A stretch of DNA of 64,000 bases from Berberis thunbergii (lineage: Eukaryota > Streptophyta > Magnoliopsida > Ranunculales > Berberidaceae). Both the position numbers and the translations under genes were made by a program. Location of the stretch: NCBI GenBank assembly GCA_003290165.1, contig QNQO01000817.1:456073-520072 (forward strand), in the 5' to 3' direction. The notes beneath the pieces were generated by a model, which ran no database searches, was not told the DNA's origin, and was given only the letters and a program-made list of their open reading frames with translations. This document shows, in pieces, positions 46,296 to 58,149 of this stretch; position 1 is the first letter of the stretch; each line of letters opens with the position of its first letter.

Positions 46296-46730
46296 TGAAG
46301 GAACTCTTGTCATATGTGTAGATATAGTTGGCTATTGTATATTTTTTTGGAATGTTCCATGTGCTTTTCTAGAAAAAGTTCCATGCTTTGGCAAAAATGC
46401 GAGAGTGCTCATCTAATTTCTCTTCTCTCCTTGATTGTTCTAGATTGGGCCTCTTAGGGTGCAGAGTCATCACACATTCGAAACATCTTTTGGTAGGAAA
46501 ATTTGCCCACATAATTTCAATATTACAGGTACATAATTAATTTGTATATGCTCCTACCATGAATTATACATATAATCGAAATATATATAAGAAAAAGTAA
46601 CAAATACTAGATGGTGGCCTTCAACCTCCAAGTCATTAAGGCTCATTTGAATAAAGACCGCAGTTGCAACAAAAAGAAACTTGAACAATGCTACAACTAT
46701 GACTTGAATAACCAAAATTTTTTTTAATAG
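46296..46730. other. Intergenic, nothing recognised
   Basis: No supported frame, repeat or RNA gene. Confidence 0.5.
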
Positions 46731-47554
46731 GCAGTGACTTTTTAATATTACAACTTTTATTGTTTCACACTACCAATAAAAAAAAAATCAAACACTCTTC
46801 TTCTTCTTCTTCTCCTTTCTTCATTCCTCTTTACTCCTTCATTCTTTATCAAGCACCACCACACCATGCCCCGTCACCGTCAGCCGCACCACCAATTAAA
46901 AAAAAATACTCCACACAATCTCCTTTATTCTTCTCTCTGGAAAAAAAAAAAAAAAAAAAAACCTACTACCTCTCTCCCTTTCTGCTCTTCTTTTTTCCAT
47001 CAAGCACCTTGACCATGCTAGCAACACCAAAATGCCACGCCCCACCATATCCTCATTCTTCTCCTTTCTTCTTCTCTTCTATGTTTTTTTTTTCTCCATC
47101 ACCTTGGTGGAGACCTATGCGCATGGGGTTTTCTACTCGCGAGGGCCAAATTTTTTTGCCCTCGAAAAGGCGACTACGAGTAGGGAACTCATCCTCACGG
47201 AGTCCTTTGTAAGGGCGATGGGGGAAAAACAGATAATAGAAGAAACTAATAAGGAGGCGGGGTGGCCGGTGGTGATGCGGCGTGGGTGATGAGGAAGGAA
47301 AAAATAGAGAAGAAGAAAAAGAAGGTGGTGTGGTGGCCGACAATGATGGGGCATGGCATGGTGGTGGGGCGAATCAGGATACTGATGGTGATGGTGGTGG
47401 GGCATGGAACAGTGGTGGGGCGAATCAGGATACTGATGCTTGACGGAGAAGAAAGGACAGAAAGGGAAGAAGAGAGAAGAATAATGTTTGATTTTTAATT
47501 TTTATTATTGGTGGTATGGGACAGTAAAAGTTGTGGTGTCAAAATTCATTGCCC
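46731..47554. mobile_element. TIR element with ~65-bp inverted ends
   Basis: Left end GCAGTGACTTTTTAATATTA, ACAACTTTTATTGTTTCACA, CTACCAATAA...AATCAAACA is mirrored at the right end (TGTTTGATTTTTAATT, ATTGGTGGTATGGGACAGTA, AAAGTTGTGGTGTC, AAAATTCATTGC). No convincing target copy. The middle holds A-runs and a 150-codon and an 85-codon frame of low complexity; the piece ALEKATTSRELILTESFVRA may be captured host sequence but I do not recognise it. Confidence 0.6.
47346..47445 (+). repeat. 53-bp tandem duplication inside the TIR element
   Basis: GTGGTGGGGCGAATCAGGAT plus ACTGATG appears at 47360 and again at 47413, separated by GGTGATGGTGGTGGGGCATG-like sequence. Confidence 0.75.
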
Positions 47555-48040
47555 TTCTAAAATGATCTAGAAAACCTTGTAATCTTAACTATTGCTCTGC
47601 ATGGTTTTTCATCAAGTGATAGGAGTTAAGAACTATATACGTGGTTGATTCCACTGTTTTGTGTGTACTTCCAATGATTGTAATGTTTCTACATAAAGAA
47701 TTTTTTTTTTTAAGAAATACCATTTGTTATTTTGTTACTAACTAGCATATTACTCCTGTCATTCACACTCCACATGCACTTTTTTTTTTGTTAATTATCC
47801 AACACTTGACTCCCTCACCTCCATCCCCACCATTGCCCTCTCACACAAAAAAAATCATATTTTACAATGCAAACTAAATTTTTTTAGATGCAAGCCTATT
47901 TTATGATAAAATACTAATATTTTAGAATAAAACTCGGTTAAAATTAGAATTGATTGAATGTTTATTAAAATGTCTATCTATATCTTTGAAAATATTAAAA
48001 ATACTTTCATTTTTTTAATAATATAGTACATATTTTGAAA
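47555..48040. other. Intergenic, partly Helitron-like
   Basis: No gene. The last ~60 bp before 48041 appear to belong to the inverted Helitron copy that continues at 48631. Confidence 0.4.
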
Positions 48041-48630
48041 GGGAGTTGATACGTACGTGAACCCGACTATTTGGCTCGTTTGCACCAACTCTTTGTTGCA
48101 CTATTGTTTTGGGATATTTCGACTTTGTTACACCAATCTAAAGTATGTAACACCGAATTATCATTTAAAAAAAAAACCATGTGATGGTGATTTTTTTTAT
48201 GTTTTATTTTGTTTAGGAGAGTTAATTGACTCTTGTATGAAAGAACAAAAATATCAAATATCTATTAAACTAAAATCGGGTCACACATTCGTTAAATTTT
48301 AATGTGTCCATCAACCATAAAGGGGATGAAAAAACCATTATGTAATAAAATTAAATAAATTAAATTCATACATAAATTTCAAAATTATTGCAACTATTAG
48401 ATCATATTAAAATATTTGCATTTACAACCTAATAATTCTACATCTAAAAATTTACATTATGCTCCTTCATTCAAAGTCTTCAATCATCAACATGAGTAAT
48501 GTTCTTCTCTCGGTGTTCTGCTTAAGGGTTAACAAATGTGGTTGTGTACACCAAGCAAGTTTAAAAAATTAAATTTAAAAATAAAGTTGGGGATATTGAG
48601 CCAAACAGTCGGGTACACGTAGTAACTCCC
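48041..48630. mobile_element. TIR element with perfect 8-bp target duplication (590 bp)
   Basis: Ends GGGAGTTGATACGTACGTGA, ACCCGACTATTTGGCTC and the inverted GAGCCAAACAGTCGGGTACA, CGTAGTAACTCCC. TTTTGAAA flanks it at 48033-48040 and 48631-48638. MULE- or hAT-like; the 81-codon frame inside (48057-48302) shows no domain. Confidence 0.75.
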
Positions 48631-48638
48631 TTTTGAAA

Positions 48639-49330
48639 TTTTAAGTTTTTATATTGATCATTAGTTTTGTTGGAAATATCTCCAAAATTTCACTTCAATG
48701 ATACTGAGTTTACCAAATCCAACAACTAGGTAGATAGTTATGATAATTTTCATTTTAAAAAATAAAAGGAAAACACTATTTTCTCTCTACGCCACATGTA
48801 CATTTTACCAACTTTTTTCACAAAATTTTCATTTTCTTTGCCATTTTCCATGTTTTATATTTACAAACATGTTACGTAGAAAATGAATCTCAACACATTT
48901 CCCAACTTTCAATCCTAGCATTTTTTTTTTATCTCCAATCCTTATAATTTGACTTTGTCCCAGTTAACAATGAATAGTAAAACACGACTTTGGTATTCCA
49001 TATACATATTTTTGCTAAATATAATGTAATTAACACCCCGGCTACCATCCTTACTTTCACCCTCAATTAGTTTTGAAGTGCAATCTTATTCTAAGGTAAA
49101 AATATATACTATAAACTTAGGGTTAGACTTGGTCAAAATTTGAATCAGATGGGGAAAAATGAAGTTGTAAAAAATGTGCATTAAGATGCATATCTCATTT
49201 CTTTGAAAAATACTAACGATTTAAATTTTTAGAGCTTGTATTGATAATTGGGTTCATTGGGAAAATCTTCAAAAATACATTCCAATGAAACCAAGTTTGC
49301 CAAAAATAAAATGAACATTTCTCCAGCATG
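48639..49330 (-). mobile_element. Inverted copies of the 1.6-7.4 kb Helitron-like family
   Basis: On the minus strand the blocks follow the family order: GTATCATTGAAGTG, AAAATTATCATAACTATCTA, ACATGTGGCGTAGAGAGAAA, GAGATTCATTTTCTACG and TTTACTATTCATTG. A second, partial unit covers ~49010-49330 with CTTAGAATAAGATTGCACTT. The unit junction near 49000 is blurred. Confidence 0.6.
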
Positions 49331-49714
49331 CCACCCTTATTCATGCCTCCTGCACATGCACTGTGTCACACATAAAATAAAATATTTTGATTAAAATGCA
49401 AATTGTCAAAGTCCTAAAAATTTCCCAACTTTCCATAAAGTTTTGATGCCTCATGATGTGGATGTGACTGGAGGATGCATGTACTCAGACTTAGAGTACA
49501 TGTTTAGGCAGATAAATTGCAATCAAAATTTTCCCAAGAAACCCTTTTGAAAATTGTTGAATAACAATTCTAACTACTGCTAAATAAGCCATTGGAAAAT
49601 GAAAAAAACCCAAAAATAAAAATAAAAATTAAATCTCATGTTAAGAACTTGTGCATAGAGCAAGCTTCTCGGAGTAGTAACAATCAGGAAAAAAGAAAGA
49701 CATAAATGCTTACC

Positions 49715-50033
49715 AATTGATCTATCATCCAATGAGCACGGGGTACAAATCCTACCATGCCATCTGGGGCACCCTGGCAAACATTGAAAGAAAACTCAAC
49801 TGAAGAAAAAGGAAATATAACGTCGTTATCAATTACAAATATGGCAACTAACTTCAAATCCTTGATTTTCTTGAATATGTTATTTAAACTGTCTTCTTTG
49901 TTGAAATCAAATTTCAGATCTACGTCATCTCTGCCAACTCTACAGCTTGCCTGTATAACACGTTGTAAGAATCTCCGAAGAAATGGTGATAGTGGATATG
50001 GTTCACTCCACACAATATGTATTGAATCGAGCC
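49715..50033 (-). pseudogene. Glycosyltransferase family 64 exon (GMT1/EPC1-like)
   Basis: Plant GT64 enzymes such as EPC1/GMT1 transfer a sugar onto glycosylinositol phosphorylceramides in the Golgi. The exon is bordered by CTCCCCAG and GTAAGC. It reads LDSIHIVWSEPYPLSPFL, then DVDLKFDFNKEDSLNN, IKDLKLVAIFVIDNDVIFP, VEFSFNVCQGAPDGMVGFVP and RAHWM. The DXD metal site is present as DND (usually DDD). Neighbouring exons (N-terminal anchor and the long C-terminal part with the WWSVWW-like block) are not found nearby, and the usual WQSAP is changed to CQGAP. A gene fragment or pseudogene is most likely. Confidence 0.8.
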
Positions 50034-51159
50034 CTGGGGAGGTTATATAGTGAGAAATAAATATCCTCAAAAGATCATTTATTTTCCACGTGCTAATTAC
50101 GATGGTATATCCTTTCTAGCACACAGAAGAATGTTAAACAAACCATATGCACATAATTAAAAGGGTCGATTGAGATGATTAACAACCATTAGAACAAACT
50201 ATCAAAAGACCAGAAAGTTTCATACTAACATGGTAGATTATGGAAAACTATAGCCATGAAAAAAGATAAATTAGTAACTTAATTGGCCTAAATTCTAGAT
50301 ACTTTTTTGGCCTTTTCTTCTGACAAAGAAAACAAAAAACAAAACACAAAACATTTTAGAAGAACCAATTAATTTGTTCTTTTAGAAGAAAATTTTATGA
50401 GCTTAACCGATCAGAGCTTACTATTGGAGAATCTTGAAGAGCTAAAACCCTAAATCAAATCAAATGAGTAAATGGGTATATTGAAACACAAAATTGAACA
50501 TAACTAAGATCTATTTAAGAACCATTTGAAAAAAGTATCAAATATGAGCTTTCAAACATTACAGTTAAGAAAATATTATTCCTTTACTGCAATTTCGAAA
50601 AAAATTTATTCTATCAAAGCTAATTAGATCCAAGATCTAGGGTTCTTAAACCCAACTCATGTAATCAAGAACAACAATATAAACCAACCGACTCTAATAA
50701 GAAAAAGTTCAAAATTATCTTTTCCAATCTGAACTAATGGAACACCACAGAAACTCAAAAGATTGGATTTTGAACAAAAGGGGTTTTTTAAAACATACTT
50801 GGGAGCTTAGGGACCTTGAGGAGAGGCAATTTCGCGGTGCTTCCAACTTATGAAAGAAGCTAAGTAACCAGTGAAGAATAGGCGGATGCAGAGGAGGAGC
50901 TTGATTCAAATGGATTCGGAGGTGGAGATTCTCTGCCTGAATCTCTGTACAACACCAAATTAATCAAACCCATTAAGCAAAATTTGCAAAATGTAGTATA
51001 AAAAGGATACAAAAGTGAACTTGGAATTGGGGGAACTCACATCCGTTTGGGAGATTCTCATTTCTAAGTTATTTGGGTATGTGATTGAATTGGTTGGAGG
51101 TGGAAGGAGAGATGAATCTCTTCCTGATTGGTCTTCTAGCACATAGATGAAGGAAGAAT
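50034..51159 (-). other. Upstream part of the GT64 locus with two exon-like pieces
   Basis: On the minus strand a donor GGAT|GTGAGT near 51040 and an acceptor TTGTACAG near 50948 delimit exon-like sequence; the open stretch before the donor reads LPPPTNSITYPNNLEMRISQ. After the acceptor the joined frame soon meets a stop. These may be 5' exons or UTR of the GT64 gene. They end where a CACTA element starts at 51160. Confidence 0.3.
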
Positions 51160-52500
51160 CACTACAAGAAATTTGCAAAATAGCGGCAGTTATTTAGCGA
51201 CGTTTTTGAAAACCCGCCGCTAAATACTTTTATCTAACGATGGTTGAATAACAGCCGCAGAATAATATTATTTAGCGACGATTATAGTTATTTGCGACTG
51301 TTTATAACCGTCGTCATTAATAAAAATCATTTTTAAGCAAAACTTGAAAAAACCTATCCCTTATTTTCTCAATCTCTACTCTCCCTCCTCCCCTCCTCGT
51401 CTGCTCGTCCACCACACACCACCTCCCGCCACTGTTTTTATGATTTGAAACCCGATCAGAATCCGACCCACCACCACTAACCCCAAAAGAAATTTTAGCT
51501 CTTTAAGCTTCAACTTCTTCTACATGCGTCCGCTCGCCAGTCGCCTCCGCTCGCTCCAGCCACTATCGTCTGCTGCATGCTTCTTCTTCATCAGGTGAGT
51601 TATTTACTTCTTCTTCATCGACTTTTTTTCTTCTTCTGTTGTTATGTTCTTCGTCTTCAGGGAAGTGTTTGCTCATGAAAATGGGGTATCGACATATCTT
51701 CTCTTTCGATTCGAGAGATCTCAGATCCTCTCGGCTACACTCTTGCTTCCCAAGGTCAGATTTTATCCATCTTTCTTATTCTATTTCTGAATCCCCAATC
51801 AATTTTATGTAAAAAACAATTTTTGCTGTATTTTCAATTTGGGTTTTTTTTTTAGGATGAGGATGATTCCACAACTGAATCATCCTCATCAATTGAATCA
51901 TCCATAACTGAATCCTCATAACCTGAATCATGACAACTGAATCATCCGCAACAAATTTTGTTGTATTTTCAATTTGGGTTTTTGTTTTGTTCTGAATCCC
52001 CAATCAATTTTCTTTTTCTAAGGATGATTCCACACTCAGTAGGCAGAAGAAGGATGCAGAAGCCAATTGGAAGTCTCAGGCATGTATGTTTCAGATTTGG
52101 GTTTGTTTTGTGAAGTGCTTAGGGTCAAATACTTGTATTCTAAAGTGCCCATTAGGTCTTTGACAATTTGTTTTAGAGATCAAATTGATTGGAGTTCTTG
52201 ATGTTAAATTTCCATGTTTAAATTGGCTGCAAATTGTGACTAAGGTTGCTAATTGTAGCACCTAGTGAAGGTGAAACCATATCTACTAATGGGGTGATTT
52301 CATATTTACTTCCCAATGGGTCATTTTACATACCCACTCACATGGATGGGAGCCTTGATGATTCAGTTTTAGGTCAAGTTGAGTTGTGAAGGGGCCTTTC
52401 AGTAGCAATCTCATATTTTTCCGGATAATGATCCCAAGTGGAAAGACATTGCTTCGTCCGTGTTTATTAAGGAAGCGGTATGTCTTCTTGTTTCACTGAT
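51160..52500 (+). mobile_element. CACTA element, 5' end, with exon-like content (right end not found)
   Basis: CACTACAAGAAA at 51160-51171 is the standard En/Spm-type terminus, followed by subterminal repeats (TAGCGGC, TTTAGCGACG, CCGCCGCTAAATA) in both orientations. Then come a leader-like CT-rich part and exon-like pieces with splice signals: 51661-51754 (VFAHENGVSTYLLFRFERSQ), 52023-52083 (STLSRQKKDAEANWKSQ) and 52259-52388 (ISYLLPNGSFYIPTHMDGSL). Their origin is not recognised. The stretch 51788-52045 holds a direct duplication around CAATCAATTTT and ATTTTCAATTTGGGTTTT. No inverted end was found, so the right border is a guess. Confidence 0.55.
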
Positions 52501-53538
52501 TTAGTGGATTTTGTTATTGAATTTGTTGTGTTGAGTAGCTTTCTTTAGTATTTTACGGTTTTATAGTGTTACTTATATTTGCAGTTTCTGAAATTCAGTT
52601 TTGGTTCGCAAGACTAAAATCTTGCCTTGGGTATTTGACAAATAATGTCACTTACATATATATTGTTGTGAACTTAAATTTACTCAATAACAAGACAAAT
52701 GATGCAAGGACAAACAAAACTTAATTGGACAAATAATGTCACTTGCATGTATACTATTGTGAACTTAATTGGCATCGATGTGTTTTTCTACATAAATTTC
52801 ATTTGGAGTGCTTAAAGCAGACTGGCTTTGGTATATATGTTTTAGCTCATGCAGTAGACACGAACAAGCTTTTGCCCATAAGTTCTAGGTGAAGTTGAGT
52901 CATGTAGATCAAACTATTTATACTCAAGCCAACCTTTTATATAAAAACAAGAAAAAATTCTTACAAAGAACTGCATGGAGTACAAGAGGTAGTGAAGGAG
53001 GGATAAACTACAAGCCCAGAACGCCTGCTTGCTAGAAAGATTGAAAATTTATTTACTCCCACAAAAACATATATGAATCAAAACATGTGTTAGCTGGCAT
53101 TGGCTGTTTAATAGTCATTGATAGACTTTTTTTATTTGTAAAATGTGGTTTAACCTTCATCATATTTAATACTCTTTATTTTTAATGATATTTGCTGAGT
53201 TAGTGTTATATGCTTGAATAGATACTCCGGATACATCAAAACAAGTTATTTCTAGCCATGATATGCATGTACGTTTCTATAATTCCATATTTATTTTCCA
53301 TTCCAAAACTTCAACTATACTAGCCAGTTACACGAGCAACTAGCACTTGTATATTACGTTATCCTTTAGGCCTGCAAAAATGTTCTTTATTATATTAATT
53401 AATTTGATGGAAGGAGGTTGCGTGTGTGAGGATAGTGGATTAGAACTCCGACATGGAAACTGGAATCTCGTCCCTCTTTCGTTAGTATTTGCGATTGAGT
53501 AAGATCTCGGACAGTCTTTACCACCACACAATATACCC
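52501..53538. other. No gene recognised
   Basis: AT-rich sequence between the CACTA part and the PPR pseudogene. Two loosely repeated stretches with ATAATGTCACTTRCATRTATA at about 52640 and 52735. The minus-strand frames at 53340-53590 overlap the PPR start and are not supported. Confidence 0.45.
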
Positions 53539-55406
53539 ATGCAGAGTAAACAAACCTTCTCACTACACAACTTCCACGCTTTTGAAACACCTTCTCATCT
53601 GAAAGACAAGTTGCTCAACCTATGTTGTAAGGGAAGCTTGAGAGAGGCCTTTGAACAATTTTATGAACAAATCTGGTCGGAGCCATCCTTGTTCTCCACC
53701 TTCTTAAAGCATGTACGTATTTCCAATCAATCTCTCTCACAAGCCAAGCAGCTTCATTCCCTCATAATCACTCATCTCCTTAACTTGTATTCTAAATGTT
53801 GGGAGTTACAGACTGCAATAACAGTGTTTAATGTGATGCCGAGGAAGAACACCATGTCTTCTAACATTTTGATTGGTATTCAAAATGGTGATTTAGAGAA
53901 TGCCCGAAAATTTTTTGATGAGATGCCGATTAAGGGACCGGAAATTTGAGACGTGGAATGCAATGATTGCTGGATTTACCCAATTTGAACTCAATGAAGA
54001 TGGGTTGGATTTGTTCCGAGAAATGCATGAGAGGTTGTGCGGGTGCAAAGGCGGGTAAATTTGGGGTACAGATTCATGATTATGTGACGAAGTCTGGGTT
54101 CGACAGTGATTTAATTTGGTTGTTGGGAGCTCCTTAGCTCATATGTACATGAAATGCGGAAGAATTAGTGAAGGAGAGAGAGTTCTTATCAGAATGCCTA
54201 TCCAAAATGTTGTTGCTTGTAATACGCTTATAGCAGGGAGAGCTCAAAATGGCTGATCTGAGGGAGCTTTGGAGCAATTTTATTTAATGAAGATAGCAGG
54301 ATTTAGGCCTGATAAGATCACTTTTGTGAGTGTTATCAGTTCATGTGCAGAATTAGCAACCCTGGACAAGGCCAGCAGATTCATACAGAAGTCATAAAAT
54401 CTGGAGCTGATGCAGCAGTAGCAGTGCGTAGCTCATTGGTTAGCATGTCCTCAAGGTGTGGGTGTTTGGGAGACTCCGAAAAGGCGTTCTTGGGATGTGA
54501 ACACGAAGACGTTGTATTGTGGAGCTCAATGATTGCAGCATTCGGGTTCCATGGGCGAGGTCTGGAAGCAATCCAGTTGCTTGAGAGAATGGAGAAGGAA
54601 GGATTAGAGCCTAATGACGTAACTTTTCTAAGCTTGCTCTATGCTTGTAGTCATAGTGGATTGACGGTACAGGGAGCTGAAATATTTAAATTGATGGTAG
54701 AGAAGTATGGAGTGATGCCTAGATTGGAACATTATACTTGTATGGTTGATCTCCTTGGGCGCTCTGGCCATTTAGAGGAAGCTGAAAGTTTGGTCAGATC
54801 AATGCAGATTAGACCAGATGTTATTATCTGGAAGACCTTGCTATCTGCTTGTAAAATTCACAAAAATACAGAGATGGCTAGAAGGGTAGCAGAAGACGTA
54901 CTTAGGCTTGATCCTCAAACATTCATGCTTCTGTAAAGAGTTGGGGGCATGTCTCAGATATGAGAAAAGCCATGAGAGATAATAAAGTAAAGAAAGAACC
55001 TGGGGTAAGCTGGTTGGAGGTGAAAAATGCAGTACACCAATATCAAATGGGTGATCAAACACATCCAAAATGGATGGAGATTGATGAGTACCTAAAGGAA
55101 CTGACTTCTGAGATAAATAAAGAGGGTTATGTACCTGATGTAAGTTCAGTTTTGCACGACATGGACATTGAGGAGAAAGAGTACAGCTTGGCACATCATA
55201 GTGAAAAGGTTGCAATTGCATTTGCACTTTTGTACGCTCCATTAGGTGCTCCAATCAGAGTCATCAAGAACTTGAGAGTCTGCAATGACTGCCATTCAGC
55301 AATCAAATTCATATCCAAAATCAAAGCTCGAGAAATTGTTGTTAGAGATGCTAGCCGGTTTCATCATTTCAAAGATGGGATTTGTTCTTGTGGTGATTAT
55401 TGGTAA
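53539..55406 (+). pseudogene. PPR protein, PLS class with E and DYW domains (disrupted)
   Basis: DYW-type PPR proteins edit C to U in organelle transcripts. From ATG 53539 the protein opens MQSKQTFSLHNFHAFETPSH and SLSQAKQLHSLIITH, then PPR motifs (NTMSSNILIGIQNGDLENAR). A stop at 53947 and a one-base shift lead to FETWNAMIAGFTQFELNEDG. More shifts occur at ~54055, 54120 and 54255 (TGA). From 54343 it is open for 197 codons: GQGQQIHTEVIKSGADAAVA, PNDVTFLSLLYACSHSGL, EHYTCMVDLLGRSGHLEEAE, and the E domain WKTLLSACKIHKNTEMA. A ~30-bp loss with shift near 54920 precedes the DYW domain, which has the HSEK and CNDCH zinc ligands and ends CSCGDYW. Intronless. It reminds me of Arabidopsis At2g41080. 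Multiple lesions make it a pseudogene. Confidence 0.9.
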
Positions 55407-55484
55407 ACTTATTTTCACAACTGAGTTGTGTTTAATTTATATTTGGTGAGATATTATTTTCGCTGTTTCTTTGTTTGTCTGCAA

Positions 55485-55509
55485 AAGAAAGAAAGAAAGA
55501 AAGAAAGAA
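55485..55509. repeat. (GAAA)n microsatellite
   Basis: AAAGAAAGAAAGAAAGAAAG just downstream of the PPR stop. Confidence 0.9.
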
Positions 55510-55822
55510 GAAAAATCTGCTGTAACTCTCAAAAATAAGTTTTACCAACACATTATCTGAAAAAAAAAAAAATAATAATAATTTGATGGAATTTTATTAT
55601 TAGAGAGTGTTTTGAAAGCTTGAACCAATTAATCAATTATGAATGTTATGTTATGGATGTCAAAATTTCTAATGATAATTTTTTTCCTTAAATAGTTACT
55701 TGCAAACAATATACAAAATTGGAAAACTGGGATTGTTTATTAAATGTTTTAATTGTTATTTCAAAGAGAAAAAAAAGTAATTATTATTATTATTTTTATT
55801 GCAGGATGTTTTAGCTACTTTG

Positions 55823-57165
55823 ATGATATTATGGCTCATTTTGTCTAGATTAAGTTGTAGATTAGAGGCCAATTCAGGTAACTTCAATGTCGTCCAGTAT
55901 GGAGCTAAAGGGGATGGAAAAACTGAAAACTCCAAGGTAAATCCTTCTTCATGTGTGAATTAGACTGTCAATTTGAATATTGATGATCCATATGATTATC
56001 AAATCATATTGGATTGAACTTTTTTCTTTATTGAATCAGATCAGATAAAAGCTTGATCCAGATCTGATCCGTCAGGTCTAGTGTGAATACCCTGCTCTAA
56101 AACAAGGAACCTTGTTGTGTAAACTCATCCAGTCATAGTTCAACTGTTGCATTTGTTTTTTATAGGCTTTTGTGGATGCGTGGAAAGCCATGTGTAGTGC
56201 GCAACTTGATACAGCAAACCTCATTATACCAAGAAATAAAAAATTCCTTCTGGCTCATGCTGATTTTTCTGGTCCCTGCAAGTCCGCTTCTGTTCATGTT
56301 TCGGTATGTTGCATATCAACCTATTATTCTTTCTCGGTAAAATGATGATGGTAGGAAAATGTTGTTAAACAAAACTGCCAAATTTGCAAATTGCAGGAAA
56401 TCCCGTTGCACTTGAAAAAAGCTTATGGACTTGTAACAAGGACAAATGGATACTTTTCTCAAATGTGAATGGACTTATTGTTGATGGAGTAGGACAGATA
56501 GATGGTCAGGGTCATACATGGTGGATAAATGCGAGTAAATCTAGCTAGGCTTTAGGCAGATTTCATTATTACCAACAAACTACATATTTGCACTGATTCT
56601 TGCTTTGATATGAATGTCTTCAGGATGGTATTCAGGAAAACAGTTGCAATCGTCTTGTGGTAAGTCAACCATCCAAAAATTAAGATCTAATTGTGTAGAG
56701 AATTTTATTTTAGTTTTTTAAGCTATATTTCATATAAATATATAAAATAAAATCTGATAAAAAGAGGATATAAATATTAATGGATGCATGTTAATTTGTG
56801 TTTGTGTTGGGGCCGCAATGTTTTAACCTTTATTTTGAGAATTGATCATTGGTATGTAAGATATTCAATATCTTCTTTTTTTTGCCAATTGTTGTGCTTT
56901 CATCAGAATGATTATTTTTCAGTATTTATTTATATATTTATTATTTACACCATTTTAACAAACTAAATTCTAGTTCTCTCGCAATTGGAGCTTCTGTAGT
57001 TTATGTGTTTGTACACTTTCTTATCGTTTTTCATTTGTGGTTGTTCTGTGTGCAATGGTACTTGTACAAATTTTTAAGTATCTCATGTCACAATTCCTTG
57101 CAGCAAGGAGACCAGCACAAACAAACCGAACAATGGGTTGAAGCCTCCAAAATTTAGTAATGGTT
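55823..57165 (+). pseudogene. Polygalacturonase (GH28), N-terminal exons, truncated
   Basis: Polygalacturonases cut pectin in the cell wall. Exon 1 (ATG 55823-55936) gives a signal-peptide-like start MILWLILSRLSCRLEA and FNVVQYGAKGDGKTENSK. Exon 2 (56166-56303) gives AFVDAWKAMCSAQL, LIIPRNKKFLLAHADFSGPC. Exon 3 (56397-56534), in a frame shifted by one base at the junction, gives DKWILFSNVNGLIVDGVG and QIDGQGHTWW. Exon 4 (56624-56659) gives WYSGKQLQSSC, and a piece at 57111-57165 gives ARRPAQTNR. Splice signals are good, but the exon 2-3 junction is out of frame, and the catalytic part (NTDG, DD, GHG, RIK blocks) is absent. A CACTA element starts 25 bp later. Confidence 0.85.
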
Positions 57166-58149
57166 TGTATTTGATCTTTCTGATCATTACACTACAAGAA
57201 AAGTGATCATTCATAGCTTATGTTTATAGCGTTTTTGTGAAAAACGCTATAATTGATTGAATTCACCAAAAGGGCCTCGCGCGGGAAATGAAAAAGAAAT
57301 TCGCGCTCCACAATTGCTTCACAGCAGAGTAGGCGGGAAATAAAAAACAGAGACCTCGCTCGATTCCACTTCAACATCTAAGGCTTTCTCCCTCTCAGTC
57401 TCGCTCTCCTCCCTCGCGACTCTCCCTCACCAAAAGCAAAACTCCCTCTCCATCCCTCTCGCTCTTGTTGCCTTCTCTCCCTATCTTTTTATCTCCATCT
57501 CTCTGTGTATATGTGATAATTTTTCTCTGCTCTCTCCATTTTCGTTGACTTAGTAAAACGAATCGAGAGAGATCTTCATATAAACCTAAAATCCCTAATT
57601 TTCTCTCCCCCTTTAGTCTCCATCGCACACAGAGAAGAGAACCACCGTCGACGCCACTCGCATCTGCCATTCCACCGCCTTCGCCTGCTTCAGGTGAGTT
57701 CTTCTCTGTTTGCAAATTTCAAGAAGGGAAAGGATCAGAGGAGGGAGCGGGATGGGGGAGGTGGAGAAGTAAGGTTGAGTTGAATCAGACTCCGAAGGTG
57801 GAGATTGGGACTGCCGATTTGGTGAGTTGGTGAGAGGAAGAGTCATTGGAGGGAGATGACGATGTTGGATTAGAATTCGATTGATGTTTCAGGATGTTGA
57901 GAGTGGTGGTGTTTGGGTTTAGATCTTTGTGATAGGGACTTGTTCTTGAAGATTTTGATGACCAGCTAGCGAGAATCGAATCTCATAGGTAAAATCTAGA
58001 GTTTGCAATTTTTGAGATTGATTTTTTGTATACTAGGGGTTTGTCTCAGGTACCCATTTCTTGTTTGTGTTTGTTTTGATGAGAAAAATGTCTATTTGTT
58101 GTGAACACTTGTCTCATTGTTGTGATGCAAATCTTGCCTCAAATTGCAG

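Noticed and set aside
46760..47343. 150-codon Ser/Pro frame and its neighbours as a gene
   Set aside because: Low-complexity inside of a TIR element with A-runs; no conserved domain.
49684..50070. Complete intronless GT64 gene of 128 residues
   Set aside because: Splice signals at both ends and the missing N- and C-terminal blocks show it to be one exon of a larger gene.
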